Part shown: one piece after another, positions 43,337 to 56,699 of the stretch
Numbering within the stretch: position 1 is the first letter of the stretch
Layout of the letters: every line of letters starts with the position of its first letter
Source of the DNA: Megalobrama amblycephala
Taxonomy: Eukaryota > Chordata > Actinopteri > Cypriniformes > Xenocyprididae
Length of the DNA: 64,000 bases
NCBI RefSeq assembly: GCF_018812025.1
Contig: NC_063045.1
Location: 16,176,046-16,240,045 of the forward strand
Direction: 5' to 3'
Translations under genes and position numbers: made by a program
Notes under the pieces: model-generated
What the model was told of the DNA's origin: nothing
The model's database searches: none
What the model saw: only the letters and a program-made list of their open reading frames with translations

Positions 43337-44096
43337 ATACATTTGATTTTAATATATAGTAATTTGTTAAACTGAACTAAGATCACTAGACAATTATTGG
43401 CATCAGAAATCATTTAATAAGCAATGTTGACATATTGACCAATTGTTTTCGTACACATTTTCTACACTTTTCTACACTACACTTTAATTTTTTTTTTTTT
43501 TTTTACATAAATAAGCAAACCTTCACACTAGGGATGTGACTGTGAGAAAATTCTCCTACCGGTTATTCGGCATGTGACAACACTGGTAATACTGGTGTTT
43601 TTTTTTTTTTTTTTTTTTTAAATCGCTTATGAATGCCGGTGTGGCCGTGTGCATTTTACTTTCAAATTAGCGGCAATTGCTTGAATGGTGGGTTATTGCT
43701 CTTACTGAAAAACACAACAAGTACAACAACAAACATGCTTATATTAAACATTGAATGTTTATTAACAAAACAAATAAGAATACACCATGCAAGGCCTAAT
43801 ATAAAATAACAAATAGGCTAACTTACACAACGTTTATATAAAAAAAAAAAAATTAAATAAAATAAAACCATGGAAACTGTGGAACCAAATAAGGAACAGA
43901 ATGTTTAAGTTCTTTAGTCAAGAGCAGTGAGCAATTCTAGTGCAAGTGATGAAACCAGTGCTGTGACTGAACACCGGTAACACTAACTATTGACAAGCCT
44001 ACTTCACACATTTAATAAACTTAAAATTATAAAAGACAAAAAAACAAACAAAAAAAAAACGTATACATTGGATTTCAATTTTGGTCATGTGTTAAT

Positions 44097-44539
44097 GTGT
44101 CTTCATCTTTGTCAGTATGGGCCCTGGCAAACTCTAGGCGGGCTTTTTTGTGCCTGGGCTTTAGGAGAGGCTTTTTTTGTGGACGGCACCAATGCATACC
44201 ATTCCTCTGCAGTGTACACAGTATTGTGTCACGGGAAATAGTCACCCCAGTTTGGCTTTCTACTTCTTTAGAGAACTGCAGTGAACTTGCATGCCGATTT
44301 TCTTCAACCCTTCTCATCAGAGGACGCTCCCGTCGAGGTGTTAACTTTCGTGGACAACCTGGACGTCTCTGTGAGATTGTTGCAGTTCCATCTTTTTAAA
44401 ATTTTTGTACCACTTTTGCTACAGTATTCTGACTGAGAAGTAAAGCTTTGCTGATCTTCTTGTAGCCTTCACCTTTCTGGTGTAAAGAAATTATTTTCTT
44501 TCTCAGGTCTTGTGACATTTCTCTTCCATGTGGTGCCAT
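44097..44539 (-). pseudogene. Degenerate Tc1-like transposase (N-terminal part)
   Basis: The minus strand reads [20 protein letters not shown] at the start, then an HTH region, then MRRVEENRHASSLQFSKEVE and an HKKARLEFARAH segment. These are typical of Tc1-family transposases. A TAA stop interrupts the frame after VVQKF, and the catalytic DDE half is missing beyond about 44100. The 5' inverted-repeat end CAGTGCTCAGTGTAAATGAG reaches 44914 and is followed by TA, so the element is 3'-truncated. It cannot be autonomous. Confidence 0.85.
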
Positions 44540-44919
44540 TGCTGACAGCATGAAATGGGAAGGGGTTTTAACACCCTTTTATAGTCAACTGTAAACTGGA
44601 CACCTGTGTAATGAATAATTAGACTCACCTGTGGTTGAATTCTTGTTAAATTAGACATTTGTAGTCTACAATTTAGCTTTGCTCCATAGACTTTCAGTGG
44701 GGTGTACTCATTTTTGCATCACCCTAATTTGAGTAAAACTGAAAAATGTGTAATCTAAGTTCTATTATTAACCTTACTTTCATGGTCTAAGTTAAACAGA
44801 TGTTATATAAAACTTAGTCTTGTCAACATTTTTGAAATTGCTTTAGTGTTCATTGAGATATCGTTTAAAATATTACTTTTCAAAGGGGGGGGTACTCATT
44901 TACACTGAGCACTGTATAT

Positions 44920-45933
44920 TAGGGCTGGTTGACAATTTTCACGATTCAATTCGATTTCTATTCACATGCTTTTGATTCGATTGCGATTCGATTACGATTT
45001 CAATTCGATTATTTTGAATCAGTTACAGTATATGCCAAATTTTCTATAGGAAAAAAACTACACATGGGAGTCAGTTGGTACTACTATAATAATATTGAAG
45101 GTCAAAATGAACTTATTTATATAGAAACACTTAAATTACACTTAATGATTTTTTTTTATAATAAATTAAGTTTAGACTTACATAATCATATTTCTACTCC
45201 AATTCTTTTTTCTTTTTAAACAAACATTTAAATCGCGGCTGTCATAACTAATTTATTCAAACATGAATTAAATATTGAAGAACATTAAAAATTATAATGA
45301 ATATGTAACGTGCATAGCTATATTTATCAGAATGTTGCTTTCTAGAGATCATTTTTCTAGCTGACTAATGAGTTTATGGTCACTGAATGTTTTTCTAAGG
45401 TAAACGTGACGTTACGTGACATTGTTTACAAGCTGTTTTATTTTACTGATGTCTTTCCGAGGTTGAAACACTGATTGAGCTATTACACGAGGCATGATAC
45501 GGATTTCGGTAAGTTGTACTGTATCTTTTAACATACCTTCAGATGTTTAGTCATGTTTATTTCGTGCTGTAACTGGTAATAAAGTGGAGGAGAGGATGTT
45601 CACATGCGCTCGTGCTGCCGCTTCTCTTTAACTGAGGCGCTACAGCGATCTGTCACACATTGAAGATCGCCAAAATGGTATTTATTTTCGGAATCTCATA
45701 ATAAGATGGACGTCATTTGAAATCTGAGACTTTGCTTCATATCAAAAGTAACAAAGCACAAAGATTCTTGCAATTTATTGGATGGGAGGAGCTACATGTT
45801 CTGTTCATTCATCAACTGAAAACAGACTAGACTAATCGATTCTTGGGATTTAAGAATCGATATTGGTTTGTAAAAACGAGAATCGATTAAAAATCGAGAA
45901 ATTTTTAATTTTTTTTTTTTAAACACAGCCCTA
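44920..45933. mobile_element. Non-autonomous hAT element with perfect target duplication
   Basis: The 1014-bp element begins TAGGGCTGGTTGACAATTTT and ends CAGCCCTA. The identical octamer CTGTATAT flanks both sides. The left copy overlaps the end of the Tc1 remnant, so this element inserted after Tc1. The interior is rich in GATTCGATT words without a transposase frame. Confidence 0.9.
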
Positions 45934-46839
45934 CTGTATATTAGCCCTTATTGGTCTTCTGTACACTTTTTCTACACTTAACGTCATACTGCCTGAACTG
46001 CCAAATCACTATTGTACAGGAGAAACAAGTAATTTGGGTTGAGTTGGTATATGACACTCCTATATTAGAAGTAAATAAATAAATAAATAAATAAATAAAT
46101 AGTATGTGGGGGGTATTTTGCCACAAAATCAACTCTGAGGAGGAGATAAAAACTTTCATTCGTTCAAGTTCAGGATCTAATCTTGCGATTAACAATATTA
46201 ACATCATGTAGAGTAAATAAATACAGCAGCACTTTAAAACAGAAATCCTATAAAAAGAAATATCGCCCCGTGAATTTCTTTGGTCCTGATGACTCAAGCC
46301 AGTAAAAATGTTTAAGCCATCCCCAAAGTTCAACAATATGACTTCCCTGGAAACTTGGGAGGTCTTGGACCAGCAGGGGGAAAAACAAGTCAAGTAACTG
46401 TTCCAGTTTTCGAAATGTATTACGTTCTTGACAATACAGTGTCAACAGTTGGGAAAGTCATGCTTCGATTGGTATGATAACCAGTTCCACAAGTTTTATC
46501 TTGGTATACATACGATTGACATCCTTGACAACTGCCATTTCTTTAAATAAACAAAAGAGGCCAAATTGAAAACCATGAGTGTAGGTCTATTAATCTTGAA
46601 TGGCTACATAAAAACCCACTTCTCAGGTAAGGAAACAAGCGATTTTTTTGCAAGGAGAAGTTGCATGTGATGTCATTTTTCAACTTTAAATGTGCATTGC
46701 AGCGGAATCAGACTTTGTGAATTTGTAATTAAATTCACCACAGTGTTCTGGGATTCAAATTGCACAAGTCACAAACACAAGCTTTTTAAAATTACATTAG
46801 TCTCAACCAGGCTTTAGAAATCTTTTCTAGAAGCCAAGG

Positions 46840-47110
46840 CCGAATGGTTCGTTTACACGCTCAAGATATGCTAAACCCGTAATGGGTGATGCAGGTTCGA
46901 TTTCCCATCAATTTCCTGTCTCATCTCTCCCTGAGCCGTTTCATGGGTAGTTTTAACTCCAACAGCTGGACTGTCAAGCTCCGGCCTCCCTGCTGACTAT
47001 CTGCTCCCTGTCTTCATCTCCGTCTGTCTCTCTTTGTAATGCCAGTGGTTTGCTGACAGGGGAAACCCAATAAACAGCTTGGTTGCATAACCGTTGCACT
47101 CCTGGCTCCC
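46840..47110 (+). repeat. Possible tRNA-derived SINE fragment
   Basis: AAGGCCGAATGGTTCG followed about 60 bases later by GCAGGTTCGATTTCCC resembles the A- and B-box spacing of a type II tRNA promoter, then a pyrimidine-rich tail. No 3' tail repeat or target duplication was identified, so the call is tentative. Confidence 0.35.
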
Positions 47111-48396
47111 TCAGCTTGCCAAATAGCTGCACCTCCCTGCAGCTTTACAACAGTTGCTCCATAGAAATAGCACCACAACTGTTTGAACATTACTGGAGCA
47201 CCTTGATATCAGGTTTTCCTCCATATTAGGTCATTTTGTGGGAAACAAACACACAAAAGTTTGGTTGAATGACAATACAAAGACCATAAAAAGAAACTGG
47301 AGACCTGGGGCCTGTACCATGATGGTAGATGAACAAACTCAGGGTTATAGGATTAGTTTTGAGTTGACAAAACCAAACCCTCATCTGGCTTTGTTGTACC
47401 ATGATGCTGATCATCAACTTTCTCTGTCAACTCAGGCTTTGATCCTGAGTTTGTGGAGCGTGTGCCTGAATCCATGACATCAGTGGCAAACAGCCAATCA
47501 CATGCCTCGCAACAGAGAGAAACTCTGATTCACTTCTCGCGAGAGAGCCAGCGTGATTCAAAACTCTTTTGCTGAAGGTTAAGAGATTGAAGAAAATGAA
47601 GAATATAAACTCATTTACACTAAAGAAAATAAAAGAAATGATGTTGCTCTATCAGTGCAAGTGAAACTTGTGAAGTTAGTTTATTTAGTTGATAATATAT
47701 AGCGATAGAGACTCAAACATGTAAGGTCACATGTAGTCATGCTTAAAGTTTATTTACACCTTATTTATATTACATATGAGCTATATATTAATATTCATTG
47801 AAACTAAATAATAACTGTTAAACTAAAATCGCTTGTGTAATGGATTAATAATAATATATATCATTGATATTATTTTAAATCATACATAAATCATACATAT
47901 AAGTAGTCATTAAACCAGACAATTTCATCGTTAAATATTTGTTTTTATTTTGACCTTTAATTTGGGAAACTGGGGGAGTGACTTTGTGTTGGGTGTGTCA
48001 GTGTCAGTTTGCTCACATCTGATTGGTCCAATTTCTGTTTGATCTCTAACCCAGAACATAACCTGCCCTGGAGCAAGAGCCGTGGAGTGTGACTATGGTG
48101 ATGAAACCGCTACAGCCACCTTCAGTACCTAAAACCATGGCACAAAAATCTGAACTTACCTGGCTAGCCAGCTAATCCAGCTTCAGACCTGGTAGTGAAA
48201 CTAATGAATGTGCAAAACAAATAGTGGGTTGAATTATACCAAGTAAAGAAATAATAGACAGGTATTGATCATCGCAAATTGCTGTTTGCGACCAAATCTT
48301 ATTTCCGTAATTGGATGCATATAAACAAAACACGATTGGGGGAAGGGGGTACATTTACATCCTACATTTTATCCTTTGGGAATTGATTGGATGGTG

Positions 48397-48431
<35 letters not shown>

Positions 48432-48539
48432 TATATATTGTTATATACCAAAATGGAGCCTGACTGATTGAGAATTTTAACAAAACAATGGCTAAAAAGC
48501 TGTTTATTGGTTAAACAGGCAATTATTCAAACGTTTAGC

Positions 48540-48720
48540 CATGTGATCATGGTTTCCATAAAAATGTTAAGCAGTACAACTGTTTTCAACATTGATAAGG
48601 AATGTTTCTTGAGCATCAAATCAGCTTTCTGAAGCATCATGTGACACTGAAGATCACTTTTTTTTTTTTTTTTACTATATTTTTGATAAAATAAATCCAA
48701 CTTTTAAACAGTACACATTT
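48540..48720. repeat. Fragment of a dispersed cyprinid repeat
   Basis: The words AATGTTTCTTGAGCATCAAATC and CATCATGTGACACTGAAGA match the core of a repeat I recognise as common in cyprinid introns and 3' ends. It is a fragment, with a T run at 48658-48673. Confidence 0.5.
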
Positions 48721-49458
48721 ACAAAACAATGTAATCTTTTATGCTTTATTAATTAGTTCCAAAGCAGAAAAATAGGTGGCAAAAAGTATGACATTGATAA
48801 AACATTATGGGGAAAAAAAGAAAAAAAGAATTGTGTATGAAACAAACAACGTATTAATGTGAATGGTGTGAATTTTGATTTCATGAAAGCAAAATTTCCC
48901 AACTACTACACATGCACTCCTACATATGACAGGTCAAACCTCAAGGCGGTGAGGCCCAGTGTCTCTTTATTGGGGAAGGACATAGCGATCAACAACAGTG
49001 AGACTGGATCCATCCTATATTCAAGTCTGTGAGCTCACAGTGCAGCAAAGCAAGTTGCCATGGCAACATTTTTAAAGCGTTTAACACACAGCAATGATTC
49101 AAAGAGGAGCCATACATTAGCAAGCCCTGCTCTTCTTTCACCAAATATGTCAATCCTCAAACGGAAAACAAACAAAATGGCAAGCAGGATTTAGCAAATT
49201 TGTAACAATCTGTAAAAGATCATTTCTACATTTCAGCCATTTCATGATGCTGCTTGCTATAGTAACAATATAACATATAAAGCTGATAAAATGGCTTTGA
49301 AAGCACAGCAAAGCATGTTTTGTATTATAAAACACTACTTGGACAAAAGGAAATGAGGTGATGTTCCTATGCTCAACTCACTGACAAATATCAGTTATAT
49401 TGATCAGTTCAATTGAAACAAGATTAAAAATAACCAAAAATGTAAAAATAATACAAAT

Positions 49459-50046
49459 TAGGGTTGTCAAAAGTAACGATTTCGGTACCAAGTCGGTACT
49501 GAAATTTAAAAACAATATGATATAAGCATTTTCCCCTAGCAGTTTGAGCACTGTTGAGCGGATTCTTAAACACTTCAGATTGGCAACTGTTCACGTGCTC
49601 AACAGATATGTCTGCGATTGGCTACAATGATCAATGCTTCAAAAACGTCACACATTAGGGATCTGCTGATAGACGCCCGCTTTCAAACGCTCCCGTGTAT
49701 CTGTGCAACCGCTCATCAAAGATGTCCATTTAGAGCATGTTTTCGAAGCGTCGAACTAGGGGAAAATGCTGGTGTCTAACTTAAATGCCTCCGATTGACT
49801 ATTGTGTTCATGCGCTCAACAGATAGGTCTGCGATTGGCTACAACGATCAAAACTTCAAAGACACGTAAATAGAAACCTTTGACTGTCTTCACAGAGCAC
49901 TTACATACACATGGGAGTGACTGAAAGCAGCCGCCGAATATACCCGGTACTTGATAGCAACAGTACTGCGGAAATACTGGTGTCGTCACATTTTCAAATT
50001 TCAGTACCAACTTGGTACCAAAGTACTGGCACTTTTGACAACCCTA
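49459..50046. mobile_element. hAT-like element with TAGGGTTGTCAAAAGT ends
   Basis: The left end TAGGGTTGTCAAAAGTAACG pairs with the reversed right end TAGGGTTGTCAAAAGTGCCA. Inverted arms share GGTACCAAGT(C/T)GGTACTGAAAT, CAACAGAT and TCTGCGATTGGCTACAA. No clear target duplication was found. It belongs to the same family as the element at 60538-61742. Confidence 0.75.
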
Positions 50047-50759
50047 GGTGCAACTTAGCAAATTTTGATGAAAGTCAACAATGTTTTTACTTAAGAATGA
50101 CGTACACCTATGAGTAGTGCACAATAAGACCAGGAACATGTATTTTGATTTCAACTTTTAATTTTGTATTGTCAAATATATTGGCATTATATTGGCAAAA
50201 CTCATTAGATAACAACAGCCAACATTATCAGCAAGTGGTCTGAGGCAGCAGCTTTATGGCAGCAATTTAACTGAGGCACATTTTGTAAGAAATTAAAATA
50301 TTTTTCCATTTCAGCCTCTATTCTATAACTTACAGAGCTATCTGATTACACTCCAAAATTTATATCAGTTCAATCAAAAGTTCCAGCTCTACATAACCGG
50401 TTTCCCCTGCTAGTGTAAAATGGCGGATACCCACGGAAAATCAGCTCACATCAGCTAATACACCCATGTCGAGAAACAAGTGTGTGTGGGTGCTTGCCAA
50501 ACACACATACTGGAGAACTGGAAGCAAGGGTAAGACAAAGCTTCCCTATCAACAGATGTAACATTTGAATCTTACAGTGAAACCAGACTCTGCAAATGTT
50601 TCTATAGTATATTTATTACAGAAAGTCACGCTCACAGTTCAACAAAAGAAAAAGGAAATGCCTACAGTCCTGAACTTTCAATAAAATAAATAGATAATTA
50701 AATTAATTAAAGACAATAATAAATAAAAACTATTTTTGAATTAAAAAAAAAAAAAAAAA

Positions 50760-50763
<4 letters not shown>

Positions 50764-50804
<41 letters not shown>
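50764..50804. repeat. (TA)n microsatellite
   Basis: About twenty TA units directly after an A run in gna11 intron 1. Confidence 0.95.
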
Positions 50805-50807
<3 letters not shown>

Positions 50808-50968
50808 AAACAAAAATACAATTATAAAAAAGCAAATGTTAAAAAAAGAAAAAGCAAAGCACTGAGGTTTTTAAAAGAAAACTAGCTAAATTCTACTTAA
50901 ATTTCACAAAATTAATTAAATTAAAAAAATACAATTAAATAGCAATAAAAAAAAAAATAAATAAAAAA

Positions 50969-50971
<3 letters not shown>

Positions 50972-51058
<87 letters not shown>
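50972..51058. repeat. (TA)n microsatellite
   Basis: About 43 TA units, the longer of two nearby TA tracts in gna11 intron 1. Confidence 0.95.
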
Positions 51059-51064
<6 letters not shown>

Positions 51065-51664
51065 AAGTAAAACAATACATAAAATAAAAAAACAACAACA
51101 ACAACAACAAAAGCACTGTGGTGACTTTAAAAGAAAACCAGCTAATTCTACTATGCCGGTCCGTCCTATTTCACAAGATTGAACCCGATACCGAAGCGTT
51201 GTTGAACAAACACAAACACATTCTACAGTCCCTGCAACTCCAGCTCACTGGTTTGAACATGGAAATCATGAGGTGTGTATTAGCGGGGTATTTGCATGGT
51301 TTTAAACTTGCATGCAAATACTGAATCCTTATCGTTATGTGGTTGCAAATGCTAACCCGGCGTTTCATAAACACCACCACCACAGTGGTCAGATTGCTTC
51401 GCTTGAGTGAGGAGCAGAGTTTAAAACAAATCAGTTTTTTTCGAGAGCAATTCATCGCGAGTGGGTTGAGTAATACTTAAAATTCGGATTCCAAGCGGTT
51501 TGTAGCCTATAGAGAAACTGAACGACACAAAGGCAACATGGACTTTAATAGCAATAAAGTGAAACGAAAACAGGCCATATGTTGGTTGCATGAGAACAAT
51601 GTCAGCTTTGTGCTAGGTGTGTCCAAAAAAAACAAACATTCTGTACAATCTTTATTCTGAGTCA

Positions 51665-52027
51665 TCAAGCTCCTCCGCAACACTCAGGTGTTATAGACTC
51701 TATACTGCGGCGCGCTTTCGACACTGCTAGGTAAATATTGGCTAGAACCGACCGTGTGGCGTAACAAGAAACCTGGAAGTCCGGGTTGTCATTCAGATGT
51801 GCCCGCAGCAGAAACAAGTTGCTAAGTAGCACGTTTTCGTGAATAAGGTATTCGAGTGAGTGACGGATGAGATCCTTTTCCTTGCTTTCTTTCTCTCTGG
51901 ATCTCTGCATCCGGATCATGTGACACAGCAACAGCGTGCATTCATGTGTGCAGCAGAAGTGTGGGCTGAAAATGAAGAGTGGCTGCCCTCGGCTCAAGTC
52001 CCTCCAGCAGAGAACGCCAACACACAC
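51665..52027 (-). CDS. Unrecognised 120-codon open frame in gna11 intron 1
   Basis: I do not recognise this frame. From an internal methionine (about codon 37) it is polar and amphipathic: MIRMQRSREKESKEKDLIRH, then SLEYLIHENVLLSNLFLLRA, ending SIESITPECCGGA with two adjacent TGA stops. An AATAAA lies only a few bases after the stops. Its composition looks more protein-like than the other chance frames and the local DNA is GC-richer. It could be a nested gene, an old retrocopy fragment, or chance. No splice sites or promoter are apparent. It has the same orientation as gna11. Confidence 0.2.
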   Translation of the reverse strand: MCVGVLCWRDLSRGQPLFIFSPHFCCTHECTLLLCHMIRMQRSREKESKEKDLIRHSLEYLIHENVLLSNLFLLRAHLNDNPDFQVSCYATRSVLANIYLAVSKARRSIESITPECCGGA

Positions 52028-52199
52028 AGGCTTCTCTCTACCTCAATCAGCCTGTATCTTCAGTTCCTGCAGCAGAGAACAAAACGCAGCTCATACGCAC
52101 TGGGCTGCAACAACTAACCTGTCAAAACCATACAAATCGATGAATGAAAATAGCTGACGACCAATGCTAAAACTGATTAACTGGGTCTTACATTTTGGA

Positions 52200-52870
52200 A
52201 CGTTTATATCTAGGGATGCACAACATTACTGGTATTATATCAATAACTTAGTCAATGTTAAAGATTTTTTATTTAATTTATCAGTAGATATTGGATATTA
52301 TAAACATTTCAAAAAATGTTACACTTAATCTATCACTCAATTAAACTTAATCTTTAGCAAATTTCAAAATGAATATCCATTTTCATACTGTACATTACAA
52401 TGTTGCGATGCCAAAATTCATTTCTAGCAATAAAAAAAAAGAAAAAAAAAATGTATATCGTCAAAACATTAATATAATTACCAGCCAAAATTTCAATATT
52501 TTCATCCTTATCGATACCTTATTTTATTTACATCATTTTTGCAAACCATGAATAGTGTACCTTGATTTAATTTTATTAAAAAAGGTGCTAAAAAAAAGCA
52601 AATATTAAAATTGTTTAGTTGGGTCTGTGCATGAACGATATATCAGTAGTACCATACAACTTAGCGCACATTACGGAAACTTTTATTTTTTTATTAAATC
52701 GCTAGATATTGGATATTTAATAATACGTGCACATTTCAGATATTTTTACATTTTGATTAGCTTAATATCCATTTTTCATACTGTATATTATAATGCTGTG
52801 ATGCCAAAATTAACTAGTAGCATTTAAAATAAAGAACTGGAATATCACCTAAAACTAAAATTTCAGTATC
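52200..52870. repeat. AT-rich hAT-like debris
   Basis: The sequence begins TAGGGATGCACAACATTACT, a hAT-type terminus, and contains two related arms (near 52310-52400 and 52740-52810) with CATACTGTA(C/T)ATTA(C/T)AATG. No matching right end was found. Confidence 0.35.
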
Positions 52871-53377
52871 AGTTCATCCGATGTCAATGTAAAAAGAAAG
52901 TTAAAGTCAGAAACTGAAGTATCGACAGATCTGTTCTTCCGTATTATGACATATAACCAAGCATAACAGGTTATCGAAAAAAAAATATATATATATTAGA
53001 AATGGGCTCTACTCAATGGCTGTTGATTGGATGAGGCAGATCTGAATGAGAGCTTGCAGTCAATTGTAAGAAAGGGGAGGAGTTTGAGCAGGCAAAATGA
53101 TTGGAGAAGCCCTGCATACATCACCAGAGAGAAGTCTGTTTCACCAGAAGATCGAGTTATGACATTCTGATTAAAAATTACATAGTAAAAAAAAGGTTTG
53201 GATATATTGGCCGCAATTAGATTAATACCAAGCATTTACAAAATAGTTTGGGTGAATTTTCATTTCTTGACTGCTTTAAATGTCAAACAATTGTCAAAGC
53301 TACTAAACAAAACAAACGAATCATCAAAATAAAGTTAATGAAAAAACGAAGTATTTTACCACAAAATGAGCAAGGAG

Positions 53378-54227
53378 GAGAAAACATTGACAACTTTAAA
53401 GGGACATTTTACCAAAACAAATTACAAAAGTAATCTCACGAATTGGTTGCTAGTACAATAAAAAGTGTAATCAGAAAAAAAATGGTTCAAATAGAGGGCG
53501 TTTATCTTTTGTATTCCAACTAGTGTTTGAACAAACATCAGATCTCACATGAACGTTGAGTATCACATGCAGCAAACTCTTCTGACACATTGCTTTGGAA
53601 GGAAACGACATCATGATAGGAAAGGTTGTCACGCTAACAAGTTAATCAAATATTCAGAGCGACAGCAAAGGCTTCAAATAAGTCATATCAGGCCTTTTTA
53701 ACTACACTTTAAGAATCCGGTTTAACCAGACATCCCAAACTGACGTTTTTCTTGGAAAGAACTGGGGGGAGGAAATCAGTGTTTGAGAACTTCTGTGGAA
53801 CAACACAAAGAAAACAAATGATATTAGAAACCTCAAAAAGGACTTGACGACTTGTTTACTAGAATAAACACTGAGCATATTAGCAAAAACTAAAATGTGT
53901 TGATCTGTGAGAACATGGTTTTTCAAACCCCCCAAAACCCTGAGAGATGACAACTTCCTGTCAGCTTTCAGACGGAGCAGTGGAGAGTCTACCGAGCTAG
54001 AAGCGGAAGGTTAACAGTGTTTGTTGGTCACGCAAGGCTCTCTTCCTCCACCGAGGCGTATCTTATTGCTGTCTTTCCTCTGAGAGTCTGGGCACAAAGG
54101 CTGGTTGTGTTGCACGCGGCAGAGCCCGAGCTTTCTAAGGACATGCGTTTTATGAAGCACTTTTATGGGTCAGCCCACACTACACAACAAGGCCCCGTGA
54201 CCGTGTCTGTTCATCTACGCAATTTGA
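53378..54227. repeat. Segment duplicated at 60741-61576 (copy in gna11 intron 1)
   Basis: This 850-bp segment is almost identical in the same orientation to 60741-61576. Here it is embedded in ordinary intron sequence without transposon ends. The other copy lies inside a hAT-like element and lacks 16 bp. A minus-strand frame of 83 codons (53702-53953) is open in both copies, with a single synonymous difference. I do not recognise its product. Confidence 0.9.
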
Positions 54228-55751
<1,524 letters not shown>

Positions 55752-56439
55752 CTACGGTCCGCTTCCCTTTGCAACCGTGTCGAAAGAGGAACAGGATGGA
55801 TTTGGGGGAATGTTGTTTAAAAATGCAGCATGCAATCCTGGATGCCTTATGATGGTACACGTAAATCGATGAAGCAAAATAGAGCACCACAACCTCAGCC
55901 TGCTCATACAAACGGGTCTATCAAACAAGGCCAAAGACTGGATGAGGTTGGAGGCCAGATGTGAATCTAAAGATCTCCCCACTATCAGACCAACCCAAGC
56001 CCCGTTTTTAATAATCTGTGATGACTACCAACTAGAGTCCCGGAGGGACAAACTAGCCTGCCACGACATCCGTGCTGTCCTTTGCTGTCTCGCTAAGCTA
56101 ACCGCCCCAGTGCCCAGAATCACCGCAACACTGTCCATCAGCTATCCGGATCTCTAGCTAACACACGGCGGCGACAGGTGGCAGAAGACAGCCATATGCG
56201 CTTTTAAAGACGCCGTGTGCACATACAACACCGACTACAGTCCAAACATTTGATTTTGAGCATACAAAACCCGATAAGTTAATTAGCTAAGCGCACTAAC
56301 TAGCTTAATTGGGTGGGCTAACCTGCTAGCTAGCCGGAATCTTTATTTACACTCCACGCGCTGATTTCACCGCTCATTTCTTTGCATCCGATTGGGGTTA
56401 ATGAATATTTAAAGACGAGAAATGGACGAAAAAATGACA

Positions 56440-56660
56440 CAGGTGTGGGCTCCTAAAAAAATCGACGGAGTGAAAAAATTTCCAGATGATCGCACCGTCC
56501 AGTCCGGTGTGAGTCGCAGACAAACCTGGAGCTGCGACAGCTGGAAAATGGAGCGTGAGTGACAGGGCGCGGAGCCAATCAGAGGTAGAAACGCGAGAGG
56601 GGGCGGGGCCTGGAATAAGGCAAGGTTGGTGGAGGAACGACTGTGGAGCTCGTGGGGCGT
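56440..56660 (-). promoter_or_regulatory. Probable gna11 promoter
   Basis: A GC-rich patch upstream of gna11 exon 1 holds an inverted CCAAT box (CCAAT on the plus strand at 56575-56579) and a GC box (GGGGCGGGGCC near 56600-56610), 0.85-0.9 kb from the start codon. No TATA box is evident. The transcription start cannot be fixed, and the interval 55710-56440 would be 5' UTR or part of the promoter. Confidence 0.5.
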
Positions 56661-56699
56661 GTCTCGCCACAAACCCTGCTATTCGACTGAATGGACAAC

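Noticed and set aside
45941..46393. Minus-strand open frame of 150 codons
   Set aside because: It passes through a TAAA microsatellite (FIYLFIYLF) and repeat debris beside a hAT element. No family is recognised and there is no supporting signal.
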